Shown in pieces: positions 36,894-46,742 of a stretch of 64,000 nucleotides of DNA. Position 1 is the stretch's first letter. Each line of letters starts with the position of its first letter. The notes beneath the pieces are model-generated. The model had not been told where the DNA came from. It made no database searches and was given only the letters and a program-made list of their open reading frames with translations. The stretch spans positions 18,298-82,297 of the forward strand of contig JAHRVB010000091.1 of NCBI GenBank assembly GCA_019090895.1. Reading direction: 5' to 3'. The translations under genes were made by a program, and so were the position numbers. This stretch comes from Kangiellaceae bacterium (GTDB lineage Bacteria > Pseudomonadota > Gammaproteobacteria > Enterobacterales > Kangiellaceae).

Positions 36894-38519
36894 ATGAATC
36901 AGAACTCATGGTGGCGAGGAGCCGTCATTTACCAAATCTACCCGCGTAGTTTAAAAGATACGAGCGGTGATGGTATTGGCGACCTACCAGGAATAATAGA
37001 AAAGTTGGACTACATCGCTGAACTCGGTGTTGATGCAATTTGGATATCACCTTTCTTCAAATCGCCTATGAAAGATTTTGGTTACGACATTAGCGATTAT
37101 CGAGAAATTGACCCGCTGTTTGGAAATCTATCTGATTTTGATCGGCTTATAGAAAAAGCACACAATCTCAATATCAAAGTGATTATTGATCAAGTTCTTA
37201 GCCACACATCTGATCAACATCAGTGGTTTTTAGAAAGCAGACAAAGTATCGAAAACGCGAAGGCTGATTGGTATGTTTGGGCAGATGCAAACGACGATGG
37301 TACGCCGCCTAATAATTGGCTATCGATTTTTGGTGGTGGAGCGTGGCAATGGGAACCACGGCGTAAGCAATACTATTTGCATAACTTTTTAGATAGCCAA
37401 CCCGACTTAAATTTTCACAATCCCGAAGTGCAAAAAGCGACCCTAGAAAATATTGAGTTTTGGTTAAAACGTGGTGTCGATGGTTTTCGTTTGGACGCTA
37501 TTAATTTTTGTTTTCACGATAAGCAATTAAGAGATAACCCAGCGAAGCCAGTTTCAGAAAGACAAGGGCGAGGTTTTAGCCCGGACAATCCATACGCATT
37601 TCAATACCACTATTACAATAATACTCAACCGGAAAACGTGGAGTTTATCGAATCTATCCGAGCACTGTTAGATCAATATCCCGGAGCGGCAGCTTTAGGT
37701 GAAATTTCGTCAGAAGATTCTTTAGCGACAATGGCTGAATACACTCAGGGTGAAGAACGACTTCATATGGGTTACAGCTTTGAATTGTTAACTAGCGATT
37801 TTTCTGCAGAATATATTCGAAAAACCGTTGAAACGCTTGAACAAAATATGACCGAAGGTTGGCCTTGTTGGGCAATTAGTAATCATGATGTTACACGCGT
37901 GGTAAGTCGGTGGGGTTGCTCTGGAAATAACGAACAAAAAGCGAAAATGTTAACGGCTTTACTTTGCAGCTTAAGAGGTACAATATGTAGCTATCAAGGG
38001 GAGGAGTTAGGCTTAAATGAAGCTGAAATTAACTTCGAACAGTTACAAGACCCTTATGGAATAACATTTTGGCCGACCTTCAAAGGAAGGGATGGCTGTC
38101 GAACTCCCATGCCTTGGCATGACTCTCAGAATAATGCCGGATTTTCAGACGGTGTACCTTGGTTGCCTATACCAAAAGAACACCAAACAAAATCCGTTAG
38201 CAAGCAACAACTAGACCAAAATTCCGTTCTAAATAGTTTCAAGCATTTTTTAAAGTGGCGAAAAAATTATCCAACTTTGATTTCTGGTGCAATTGAATTC
38301 ATTGAAACGGAAGAGCCTGTATTGGTATTCAATCGAACGTTGAATGATCAACAGACTATTGTTGGATTTAATTTATCAAACCAAACCAGTAAGACTTTAT
38401 TAAACCTAGAGGGAAGTTTAGAAGAATTCTCCAATCACGGTTTATCCAGCGGAAGTTATTCCGGTGGCGAATTAACTTTACCTCCATTCGGCTGCTATTT
38501 TGCCGAATTAAAAAGTTAA
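36894..38519 (+). CDS. Cytoplasmic GH13 alpha-glucosidase (oligo-1,6/alpha-glucosidase type)
   Basis: This 541-aa protein has no signal peptide, so it should act on imported maltose or maltodextrin in the cytoplasm and release glucose for glucokinase. The start MNQNSWWRGAVIYQIYPRS is typical of the GH13 alpha-glucosidases. Catalytic residues are Asp201 (GFRLDAINF), Glu270 (LGEISSED) and Asp332 (ISNHDVTR). DQVLSHTSDQH is conserved region I. AAGG precedes the ATG. It follows the pullulanase gene after 135 bases that contain two hairpins. Confidence 0.92.
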   Translation: MNQNSWWRGAVIYQIYPRSLKDTSGDGIGDLPGIIEKLDYIAELGVDAIWISPFFKSPMKDFGYDISDYREIDPLFGNLSDFDRLIEKAHNLNIKVIIDQVLSHTSDQHQWFLESRQSIENAKADWYVWADANDDGTPPNNWLSIFGGGAWQWEPRRKQYYLHNFLDSQPDLNFHNPEVQKATLENIEFWLKRGVDGFRLDAINFCFHDKQLRDNPAKPVSERQGRGFSPDNPYAFQYHYYNNTQPENVEFIESIRALLDQYPGAAALGEISSEDSLATMAEYTQGEERLHMGYSFELLTSDFSAEYIRKTVETLEQNMTEGWPCWAISNHDVTRVVSRWGCSGNNEQKAKMLTALLCSLRGTICSYQGEELGLNEAEINFEQLQDPYGITFWPTFKGRDGCRTPMPWHDSQNNAGFSDGVPWLPIPKEHQTKSVSKQQLDQNSVLNSFKHFLKWRKNYPTLISGAIEFIETEEPVLVFNRTLNDQQTIVGFNLSNQTSKTLLNLEGSLEEFSNHGLSSGSYSGGELTLPPFGCYFAELKS

Positions 38520-38551
38520 AGAATTAAAGCATTAAAGAATTAGAGCATTAA
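38520..38551 (+). repeat. Tandem pair of 16-base repeats
   Basis: AGAATTAAAGCATTAA is followed directly by AGAATTAGAGCATTAA, with 15 of 16 bases equal. The pair begins at the last base of the GH13 glucosidase stop and lies 70 bases before the next TonB receptor gene. Confidence 0.7.
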
Positions 38552-38621
38552 TTATTTGATGTCAAAAAGGCACAAATTAATCACGAGTACTAACTAAACA
38601 TAAAAACTAAAGGGGATATAG

Positions 38622-41447
38622 ATGGGAATTTTTAAACCGAGCAAACTCTCGATTGCTCTATTGTCAACGGGGATGATTACGTTTGGCATGCCAAGTTTCG
38701 CTGAGGAAGTAGAAAAAGTTAAAACTGCGAACACTGATGTAGCGGAGACTGAGTCTGCGGATGAAGAAGAGAACCGAGTTATTATTACTGGCATCCGTGG
38801 AAGTTTGGCACGGTCGCAAGCGCTTAAAATGAGTAGTACTTCCATTATTGAAGCAATTTCTGCAGAAGATATTGGTAAATTACCTGACACCAGTATCGCA
38901 GAATCATTAGCGCGTTTACCTGGTGTAACAGGCGAGAGACGAAATGGACGAACGAGTGGTCTTTCTATTCGTGGTCTAAACGAGAATTACATTGCAACGT
39001 CTTTGAATGGAAGAGAGTTGTTAGGTATGGGTGATAATCGTGGTGTTGAATACGATTTGTATCCAACAGAATTTGTTAAGGAACTAATTGTTTATAAAAC
39101 GCCTCAAGCTGATCTCTTAGCTCAAGGAATTGGAGGAACTGTTGATTTACGTACTGTTAGCCCATTAAGTTCCGAAGCGACAATGACTGCTAACATGACT
39201 TATGAAAAGAACGCAGAAGACTCTGCAAATCCAGATTATGATAACGATGGTAATCGCTTTTCGTTTAACTATGTGAACCAATTTGCTGACGATACGATCG
39301 GGATCGCCCTGGTCATTGCAGAGCAAAAATCTGTTCGTCAAGAAAATAATCAACGGGTGTGGGGTTATCCGACTTCTGGTGTTTCTGCTGGAGATGTGGT
39401 TTTCGGTGGACATGATACCTTTATTCGTTCAGCGCAAATGGACAGAACTTCTGTCGCTGCGGTTTTAGAGTACGCACCCAGTGATAAATTAACCATTCAA
39501 TTAGATGCACTCTATATCGATTTTGATGAAAAAGATGTTCGTCGTGGAATCGAGGAAGCCGGACCAGAGTGGGGCGGCGGTAACTATACTGCATCGACAA
39601 CTGATTCAGGTTTGGTCACTTCTGGTTATTTCGATGGGTTTCATTCAGTGATTAGAAACGACGCTCGAAGTCAACAGTCTGAGCTAACAACTGTTGCTAT
39701 TAATGTTGAATATCAATTGAACAATAGCACCAGCTTAGAATTCGATTATTCGACTGGCTCTGTTGACAAAACGATGACTGATATCGAGAGTTACTCTGGT
39801 GTAGGTCGACCAGGATTTGCCGACCGGCCATTATCTGCACGTTCATTTGAAATGACCGGAAATGGGGTTTTCTTTGGTGCGCATCCTACAGTTTCGCCAG
39901 TCGATCTTTCAGATCCAAATGTCATTCGATTAGCGGGACCTCAAGCATGGGGTGGAAGCTTAGCGCCAGTACCAGCATTCAATGGCGTACCAGGCTTTGC
40001 TCCAAACACCGCTCAAGATGGGTTTGTTAACCAACCAGAGTTTGAAGAGGATTTAGATAATCTAAGATTCGAAATCAATGGTGATTTAGAGTTATCTATT
40101 TTATCGGGTTATTCGGTCGGTATCGCATATTCAGACCGTTCTAAATCAAAGGTTAATGAAGGCGCTTATCTAACGGCACCAACTTGGCCTGGACATGGTC
40201 CTGTACCGAGCGAATATGTATTTGGTGCAACGGATCTAAGTTTCTTTGGTTTAGGCAATATTATTGCTTATGACAGTCTTGGATTGTACAACAGTGGTTA
40301 TTACATCTCTACAGCAGCTTCAGGCCTTGAAACGGGTCGATTTGGAGATACTTATACCATTGATGAGCAGATTCTTACCATATTTGCAAAAGCTGATATC
40401 GATGCTGATATTGGTAGTGTCGCTGTTACTGGTAATTTTGGTTTGCAGTACATAGATTCTGAACAAAAAGCGACTGGGTTTAGTTCTGTAACAGGTTCTG
40501 ATTTGTATGTGAATGCGGTACCTGTTAACGGCGGAGCTGATTACACCGATGTATTGCCAACTCTTAACTTGAGTTTCGAAGTTGCGGATAGCCAATTTAT
40601 CCGTACCGCTTTTTCTAAAGTAATGAGCAGACCTCGTATGGACGACATGAGACCAAACACTGCAGTAAGTTTCTCGTTTAATGACTCTAGTATCTTAGAT
40701 GCAAACGTTGGACCTTGGAGCGGAAGTACAGGTAATGCCGCGCTGAAACCATTAGAAGCGAATCAATACGATTTTGCGTATGAAAATTATTATGCGGAAG
40801 ACGGTTTTTTTGCAGCAAGTTTCTTTTATAAAGACCTCACCAACTGGCATCGTCAAGGATTTGCTGTCGAAGATTTTAGTTCGTTCTTTATCCCTGGTTA
40901 CCATGTTGCATCTACTGGCGAAGGACCCGCAACTTTTCTTGGTGTTGTTACTTCGAGAGAAGATGGGCTAGAAGGATTTATTCGAGGAAGAGAATTCCAA
41001 GCGAGTGTACCACTTAGCATTGCAAGTGATGCATTGGACGGTTTTGGTGTTGTAATGAGTGCCACTTTCCTCGACGGATCGTTCGATGACGGTTCGCCTA
41101 TTCCGGGTTTATCACAAGAAAGTTATGCTCTTACTGCGTACTATGAGAAAAATGGATTTGAAGTTAGAGTTTCGGGCACTAAGAGAAACGGTTTTGATAC
41201 TGAAACTCGTGGTATCAGTCTTTCGCTTGTGCAAGCTGGCGATCTTGGTGCAGAACTTTGGGATGCTCAAATCGGTTATAACTTTGAAGAATCAGGAATC
41301 GAATGGTTGAAAGGCCTACGTGTGACTCTTCAAGGCCAAAACTTGACTGATGAGAAAACTATTCAAGCCAATGATGATGCAAGACAAGTTACGTCTTACC
41401 AATCATTTGGTGCGAACTACTTATTGGCATTAAACTACGAATTCTAG
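38622..41447 (+). CDS. TonB-dependent outer-membrane receptor, second in the alpha-glucan locus
   Basis: This 941-aa receptor has a signal peptide ending PSFAEE, then a plug with NRVIITGIRGSLARSQALK, DTSIAESLARLPGV, LSIRGLNENY and GIGGTVDLRTVSPL. The beta-barrel ends NYLLALNYEF. It has the same overall type as the receptor at 29404 but differs across the barrel, so the two may take different glucan sizes or branch types. AAGGGG precedes the ATG. A strong terminator follows directly. It is flanked by the glucosidase and the halogenase-like genes. Confidence 0.88.
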   Translation: MGIFKPSKLSIALLSTGMITFGMPSFAEEVEKVKTANTDVAETESADEEENRVIITGIRGSLARSQALKMSSTSIIEAISAEDIGKLPDTSIAESLARLPGVTGERRNGRTSGLSIRGLNENYIATSLNGRELLGMGDNRGVEYDLYPTEFVKELIVYKTPQADLLAQGIGGTVDLRTVSPLSSEATMTANMTYEKNAEDSANPDYDNDGNRFSFNYVNQFADDTIGIALVIAEQKSVRQENNQRVWGYPTSGVSAGDVVFGGHDTFIRSAQMDRTSVAAVLEYAPSDKLTIQLDALYIDFDEKDVRRGIEEAGPEWGGGNYTASTTDSGLVTSGYFDGFHSVIRNDARSQQSELTTVAINVEYQLNNSTSLEFDYSTGSVDKTMTDIESYSGVGRPGFADRPLSARSFEMTGNGVFFGAHPTVSPVDLSDPNVIRLAGPQAWGGSLAPVPAFNGVPGFAPNTAQDGFVNQPEFEEDLDNLRFEINGDLELSILSGYSVGIAYSDRSKSKVNEGAYLTAPTWPGHGPVPSEYVFGATDLSFFGLGNIIAYDSLGLYNSGYYISTAASGLETGRFGDTYTIDEQILTIFAKADIDADIGSVAVTGNFGLQYIDSEQKATGFSSVTGSDLYVNAVPVNGGADYTDVLPTLNLSFEVADSQFIRTAFSKVMSRPRMDDMRPNTAVSFSFNDSSILDANVGPWSGSTGNAALKPLEANQYDFAYENYYAEDGFFAASFFYKDLTNWHRQGFAVEDFSSFFIPGYHVASTGEGPATFLGVVTSREDGLEGFIRGREFQASVPLSIASDALDGFGVVMSATFLDGSFDDGSPIPGLSQESYALTAYYEKNGFEVRVSGTKRNGFDTETRGISLSLVQAGDLGAELWDAQIGYNFEESGIEWLKGLRVTLQGQNLTDEKTIQANDDARQVTSYQSFGANYLLALNYEF

Positions 41448-41473
41448 TTTGATTGTTTAATCGGTAGATAGTA

Positions 41474-41503
41474 AAAACCCACCTCTTAAAAGGTGGGTTT
41501 TTT
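41474..41503 (+). terminator. Rho-independent terminator after the second TonB receptor
   Basis: An 11-base perfect stem (AAAACCCACCT at 41474-41484 with AGGTGGGTTTT at 41491-41501) and a 6-base loop run into six T residues (41498-41503). It lies 26 bases past the stop codon. Confidence 0.9.
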
Positions 41504-41602
41504 AAGTTCTATAACAAAGAAAAAAATAATTAGTACTTCTAAATGAAATGTTCACTTGTATAAGTTAATATTTAGCGGGTTAATAGAAGCAAGAGATATA
41601 AA

Positions 41603-43084
41603 ATGATTAAGAAAGTCGTAGTTTTAGGGGGGGGGACTGCAGGTTGGATGTCCGCTTCTCTACTAAAAAAAATGCTGGGTGAAAAGCTAGAGGTTGAGCT
41701 AGTCGAATCTGACACTATAAGGACTGTGGGGGTCGGCGAAGCTACGATTCCACCCATTAAATTATTCAATAGCGCACTAGGTATTAGCGAACCAGAATTT
41801 ATAAGAGAAACCAAAGCGACGATTAAATTAGCTATAAAATTCGACAATTGGAAAAATGTAGGTGACAGTTATTATCATACCTTTGGTGCCGCTGGGAAAA
41901 GTATGGCTTTTTGTCACTTCCATCAATTGCTTAAACGGAGCCAGGAATTAGGTAATAAAGCATCGCTTTGGGATTATGATTTAAACTACCTTTGTTGTGA
42001 AGCGGGTAAGTTTGCACAAATGAATACACCCGAACCAATGTTAGAAATGCCAAATGCTTACCATTTTGACGCGACTCTTTACGCCGCATTCCTGCGTAAA
42101 TTCAGTGAGAAACTGGGAGTAAGAAGAACAGAAGGGGTAGTAAAAGATGTTACACAATGCACTGACACCGGATTTATTAAATCACTAAAACTGGAAAGTG
42201 GAAAGATAATCGAGGGTGACTTATTTATCGATTGCTCTGGTCTTGCTGCGATTCTTATTCAGAAAAAACTGAATACGGGATACGAAGATTGGAACCACTG
42301 GTTACGATGTGATCGCGCAATAGCCGTGCCGTCTGAACGATTCGAAAATACAGTTCCCTACACGCGTTCTATTGCACATTCTTCGGGATGGCAATGGCGA
42401 ATTCCATTACAACACAGAAATGGAAATGGTCTGGTCTACAGTAGTACTCATTGTAGTGATGATGAAGCAAGAGACTTGCTAATGTCGAATCTTGATTCGA
42501 AAGCGATTGGCGAACCAAGGTTAATAAAATTCCAAACCGGTCGACGCCGAAAGCAATGGAATAAAAATGTTATTGCCATTGGACTTTCAAGCGGATTTTT
42601 GGAGCCACTAGAATCAACCAGTATTCATTTAATTCAATCCGCAGTCGTTCGCCTTGTTCACTTGTTTCCCCATAGAGGCATTAATGATGCAATGGTTGAG
42701 GAATATAATCGACAATCCCAAATAGAGTTTGAGCAAGTGAGAGATTTTATTATTCTTCACTATAAAGTGAATGAAAGAACTGACTCAAGATTTTGGAGAG
42801 AGGTAAGAGATATGGAAATTCCTGATAGTCTTGCACAAAAGATAGAAATATTTAAAGAGAATGGCTCGCTATTTCGAGATCAAAATGATTTATTTATTGA
42901 AGGTTCTTGGCTACAAGTAATGCTAGGGCAAGGGATCGAGCAAAAAGATTATCATCCTCTTGCAGACAACATGACTGAAGAAAAACTAATGAGTATGTTG
43001 AATAAAATTAAGGATATTAAGAATGAGCCCGTTTCTCATTTACCATCGCACGATGAATACATCAAAAATATCAGTAGGTTATAG
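41603..43084 (+). CDS. Tryptophan-halogenase family flavoprotein, copy 1
   Basis: This 493-aa FAD-dependent protein resembles the PrnA/tryptophan 7-halogenase family. It has the dinucleotide motif VVVLGGGTAGW (about 6-15), Lys75 in ATIKLAIKF at the position of the catalytic Lys79 of PrnA, the halogenase signature WQWRIP at 263-268, and LEPLESTSIHLIQ around the active-site Glu. All key halogenase residues are kept. Yet proteins like this are often found beside TonB receptors and glycoside hydrolases, where no halogenated product is known. The substrate and whether it halogenates are open. The gene follows a terminator and precedes a second copy by 8 bases. Confidence 0.85.
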   Translation: MIKKVVVLGGGTAGWMSASLLKKMLGEKLEVELVESDTIRTVGVGEATIPPIKLFNSALGISEPEFIRETKATIKLAIKFDNWKNVGDSYYHTFGAAGKSMAFCHFHQLLKRSQELGNKASLWDYDLNYLCCEAGKFAQMNTPEPMLEMPNAYHFDATLYAAFLRKFSEKLGVRRTEGVVKDVTQCTDTGFIKSLKLESGKIIEGDLFIDCSGLAAILIQKKLNTGYEDWNHWLRCDRAIAVPSERFENTVPYTRSIAHSSGWQWRIPLQHRNGNGLVYSSTHCSDDEARDLLMSNLDSKAIGEPRLIKFQTGRRRKQWNKNVIAIGLSSGFLEPLESTSIHLIQSAVVRLVHLFPHRGINDAMVEEYNRQSQIEFEQVRDFIILHYKVNERTDSRFWREVRDMEIPDSLAQKIEIFKENGSLFRDQNDLFIEGSWLQVMLGQGIEQKDYHPLADNMTEEKLMSMLNKIKDIKNEPVSHLPSHDEYIKNISRL

Positions 43085-43092
43085 TTTTGCAT

Positions 43093-44619
43093 ATGGGCGA
43101 AAACAATCAATCGCTTTCACCTGAGAACAATCCTATCGAAATAGTGATTGTTGGTGGTGGAACAGCCGGATGGATGGCAGCCAATGCTTTTGTTAAGAGA
43201 TGGCCATCCGATAAAGTTAAAGTCACTTTAGTCGAATCGCAACAAGTGGGCATCATTGGTGTCGGTGAAGGTTCGACACCCTCATTAAAGAAATTCTTTG
43301 ACTCAATTGATGTGGCGGAAGAGCAATGGATGCCTCGTTGTAATGCCACCTACAAGTTAAACATTCGGTTTGAAGGTTGGAGTCCGGAATCCGGTATTAA
43401 CAGTTATAGTCATCCATTTACTTCTCAGACAGACGTCCATACAGCCAGTGCATTTCTAACTAATTCTAGAACAAGGCGACTAGGATTAAAGACCAATACA
43501 ACCCCCGAAGATTTCTTGATTAATGGCGTTTTGGCCAAGCAAGGTAAAGGGCCAATCGCGGCTGAAAATTTTCCTTTCGCCATGGCGTACGGTTATCACT
43601 TTGATTCTCATCTGTTAGGAGAATTTTTATCTGAAATAGCGACTTCTCGTGGCGTTGATTATCGACCAGGCCATGTGAGCCATGTTAATCGAGATTCTGA
43701 AGGCGACATCACATCGATAAATACTAGCCAGGAAGAATCGATTTCTGGTGATTTTTTTGTAGATTGTACTGGCTTCGCGTCAGTCTTAATGCAAAAAACA
43801 CTCGATGTTCGTTTTAATCGTTTTAACGACAATTTGTTTAATGATTCGGCTGTCGTGATGCAATCGCCTATTTCAGAGGATTTCCCGGTTGAAACTGTAT
43901 CCACTGCTTTATCATCGGGGTGGTGTTGGAAAATACCGCTTCTTAATCGATACGGGAATGGTTATGTTTATAGTTCACAATTCATTTCGGACGAGCAGGC
44001 TGAGATTGAGTTTAGAGAACAGGTAGGAATGCTGGAAGAGCAAGGAGAATGCCGACGATTAAAAATGAAAGTCGGTCAACTTGAACAACACTGGTCCCAC
44101 AATTGTATTGCTTTAGGGCTGTCACAAGGCTTTATAGAGCCCTTGGAAGCTACTGCACTGCACCTGGTACAATTGAGTATTGAAAACTTTGCTAGCTCGT
44201 TTGATAAAGGTGATTTTTCTAATCAGTATAGAGATGAATTCAATCAGTCCATGACCAATCGTTTTGAACGAGTGCGCGATTATATCGTCGCCCATTATAA
44301 ATTGAACACTCGAACAGATTCAGAATATTGGAGAGCTAATCGAGACAATGATCACTTATCGGAGTCTTTGTTAGGGATCTTAGATGCTTGGTTTAAGCGA
44401 GACGATCTCGAACAAGAAATTAATCGACAGGGGTTAAATAATCACTTTGATAGCGTCGCTTGGAACTGCTTGCTCTCGGGATATGGTGCGTTTCCACCAC
44501 TTGCGTCTATACAACCAGGAAAAGGGGACCTCTATCTAGAAAATGAAATAGAGAGATTTCTTCATGGCTGTAGTCTTAATTTTAAATCTCACGAACAGTG
44601 TTTGTTTAGAAATAAATAA
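43093..44619 (+). CDS. Tryptophan-halogenase family flavoprotein, copy 2
   Basis: This 508-aa paralogue of the preceding gene has EIVIVGGGTAGWMAAN, Lys88 in CNATYKLNIRF, the signature WCWKIP at 277-282, and FIEPLEATALHLVQ, where the usual EST reads EAT. An extra block between the Lys and the signature differs from copy 1. The ATG at 43093 is preferred over a TTG two codons earlier. It is cotranscribed with copy 1. Only one base separates its stop from the stop of the convergent amylase gene, so no terminator lies between them. Confidence 0.83.
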   Translation: MGENNQSLSPENNPIEIVIVGGGTAGWMAANAFVKRWPSDKVKVTLVESQQVGIIGVGEGSTPSLKKFFDSIDVAEEQWMPRCNATYKLNIRFEGWSPESGINSYSHPFTSQTDVHTASAFLTNSRTRRLGLKTNTTPEDFLINGVLAKQGKGPIAAENFPFAMAYGYHFDSHLLGEFLSEIATSRGVDYRPGHVSHVNRDSEGDITSINTSQEESISGDFFVDCTGFASVLMQKTLDVRFNRFNDNLFNDSAVVMQSPISEDFPVETVSTALSSGWCWKIPLLNRYGNGYVYSSQFISDEQAEIEFREQVGMLEEQGECRRLKMKVGQLEQHWSHNCIALGLSQGFIEPLEATALHLVQLSIENFASSFDKGDFSNQYRDEFNQSMTNRFERVRDYIVAHYKLNTRTDSEYWRANRDNDHLSESLLGILDAWFKRDDLEQEINRQGLNNHFDSVAWNCLLSGYGAFPPLASIQPGKGDLYLENEIERFLHGCSLNFKSHEQCLFRNK

Positions 44620-44620
44620 A

Positions 44621-46519
44621 CTAGCGTGGTTCCTTTTTAAGAATTGCTCCCCATTTCGACTTGATCCTAATGAAAGTTTGGTTTTTGTTGTTCTGATAAA
44701 CTTTGTTATTCAATAAGTTGAGATACTTTACTTGGTTTTCAAAGGGTAAATTGATTTCCTGAGTAGTGTTAGAATTGTTTAAGATAACGGTGATGTTGTT
44801 ATCTTTATTGTTCCTTTCGAATGCATAGATTCCTTCTTCATCATTTGTAATTAACGTTTTAAATTCGCCGGTTTGCAACGCCGGATTAGCATTACGAATT
44901 TGTGCTAGCTTTTGATAATGAGAAAAAAGTTTGTTATTAACACTGACAGAGTCGACTTTATTTTTGGCTCTTTTACTACCATTGGGCAAATAGAGTTCAT
45001 CGTCATATTTTATATCACTCCATAGCATTGGTTTCCGGCTGTCAGGATCATTGGCTCCCCACATTCCAACTTCGTCGCCATAGTAGATCATTGGTGCACC
45101 CACATAGGTCATTTGCAAAATAGCAAAGAGCTTTTGTAATTGTATTTCTTGCTCGTTTGGTTTGCGAACTTCATAATTAAGATTGTTTATAGCTTGAGAC
45201 AGTCCAAAATAATTCCCCCAATTTCGGAAATTTCCAATGCCTCGGTTTACGATATGGGAGGCGACACGATTGGAATCATGGCTGCCGAATAAATTTTGGT
45301 TTACATAGGCTACTCCCTTCGGATAGATGTTGCGAAGATGCTTTAACTTTTGGTCGAATTGTGTCGAGTTAATCCTATCGACGCCGTCATTAAACAGAAA
45401 TTCCGCCGCGGTAAATGCAAAGTTGTAATTCATTTCACCATCAAATTCGTCACCTTGTAAGTATGGTTGCACTTTTTCAGGGAGGTCGACAATTTCGGCC
45501 GTGAGATAGGCTTCACTGTTAATAGACTTTACGTGCTTTCTCCAACTTTTCCAGAAATTATGATGCACATCATAGGCGACATCGAGTCGCCAACCGTCAA
45601 TACCATAAGCACTTCCTTTGTTCTTTGGATTCATCCAGCGAGAGGTCGCATTAAATACATATTGTTGAGGCCCCGAAACTAAACCATTTTCGTCTTCTCT
45701 CCATTCAGGTAAAGACTTAACACCGAACCATCCTTCGTAATCAAGAGCGGTCCCTTTATTAGAATCTTCGAAACTTTTAATGATAAACCAATCTGCATAT
45801 GAAGAATCTTTTTGATTTTTAACAAGATCTTTAAATGCAAAGCTGTTAACACCCATGTGGTTAAAAACGCCATCAAAGATAACTTTCATTTTTCGTTTGT
45901 GAACTTCGTCAATCAATTTTAGAGCGAGTTCATCCGCCTTAGTCCATACCCAGGTTGACGGGTCTAACGGATTCTCTTGTTTAATCAGTTGTCGGTCACC
46001 CTCTGGGTCAGGTCCAAAATTAGGATCGATGTGGTGATAACTCGCAGCATCGTATTTGTGAAGGGAAGGGGAGTCGAATATAGGGTTAAGATAAATGGCA
46101 GTGATACCTAATTTTTTTAAGTAATCAAGTTTATCGATAATACCTTGTAAGTCTCCGCCATAGCGTCGCCTTAATAAGTGTGTCGCAATGTCAGCCTCGC
46201 CATTCGTTAACTCCCAAGATTGCCTTTGGTACCAGTCACTACCCCATGGGTGTATTTGCCATTGTTTTGGCAAAGCAATGGGGTCGGCGCCCGCTAGGTC
46301 ATCTATTGTGGGGTTATTCGATTTGTCTCCATCCCTAAACCGCTCAGGAAATATTTGATACCAAATAGCGCTTTTAGCCCATTGAGGTACAAATTCACTC
46401 GATTCTTCGCTTAATTGGGCATTGCTTGATTGGGCATTGCCAGATCGGACATAGTTCGGTACAAACGTTAAAGCCAGTAACAAAAACAATGAGATTATAT
46501 TTAGGAACAGTTTACGCAT
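44621..46519 (-). CDS. Exported GH13 enzyme (cyclomaltodextrinase/neopullulanase-like)
   Basis: This 632-aa GH13 protein has a type I signal peptide (MRKLFLNIISLFLLLALTFV) and then IWYQIFPERFRDGD, a start typical of cyclomaltodextrinase and neopullulanase. Conserved regions are VIFDGVFNHMG, GIDGWRLDVAYDV (nucleophile Asp), LTAEIVD (acid Glu) and LFGSHDSNR (stabiliser Asp). A C-terminal beta domain follows. A short peptide repeat, SGNAQSSNAQ, follows the signal. It is transcribed divergently from the GH31 gene across a 223-base region with an ACGT-centred box. It would act in the periplasm on maltodextrins or cyclodextrins. Confidence 0.9.
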   Translation of the reverse strand: MRKLFLNIISLFLLLALTFVPNYVRSGNAQSSNAQLSEESSEFVPQWAKSAIWYQIFPERFRDGDKSNNPTIDDLAGADPIALPKQWQIHPWGSDWYQRQSWELTNGEADIATHLLRRRYGGDLQGIIDKLDYLKKLGITAIYLNPIFDSPSLHKYDAASYHHIDPNFGPDPEGDRQLIKQENPLDPSTWVWTKADELALKLIDEVHKRKMKVIFDGVFNHMGVNSFAFKDLVKNQKDSSYADWFIIKSFEDSNKGTALDYEGWFGVKSLPEWREDENGLVSGPQQYVFNATSRWMNPKNKGSAYGIDGWRLDVAYDVHHNFWKSWRKHVKSINSEAYLTAEIVDLPEKVQPYLQGDEFDGEMNYNFAFTAAEFLFNDGVDRINSTQFDQKLKHLRNIYPKGVAYVNQNLFGSHDSNRVASHIVNRGIGNFRNWGNYFGLSQAINNLNYEVRKPNEQEIQLQKLFAILQMTYVGAPMIYYGDEVGMWGANDPDSRKPMLWSDIKYDDELYLPNGSKRAKNKVDSVSVNNKLFSHYQKLAQIRNANPALQTGEFKTLITNDEEGIYAFERNNKDNNITVILNNSNTTQEINLPFENQVKYLNLLNNKVYQNNKNQTFIRIKSKWGAILKKEPR

Positions 46520-46624
46520 TCTATAGTCCTGGCGACTTCTTAGCCGCTCTAATTAAAGAGAAAGTATTGTCGATTGATTCTTTGAGAGTTAAATCTTATA
46601 TTTTGGTGAGCAGTAATGTCAGTA

Positions 46625-46638
46625 TGAATACGTATGCA
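46625..46638. promoter_or_regulatory. ACGT-centred box M4 between divergent GH13 and GH31 genes
   Basis: TGAATACGTATGCA is identical to box M3, 17 kb away. It lies 106 bases upstream of the GH13 ATG and 105 bases upstream of the GH31 ATG, almost midway, so one regulator could control both. Confidence 0.65.
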
Positions 46639-46742
46639 AGTTGCTGTTATTAAAACTCTATTTTTGTAATATGATTGTTCTACTCTTTTCATTGATAAGT
46701 AGATTATCAATCGTTAATAATGCTTAAGCGGGAATAATAAGA

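Noticed and set aside
46384..46440. A short duplicated stretch in the signal region of the exported GH13 gene as a regulatory repeat
   Set aside because: It is in frame and simply encodes the peptide repeat SGNAQSSNAQ.
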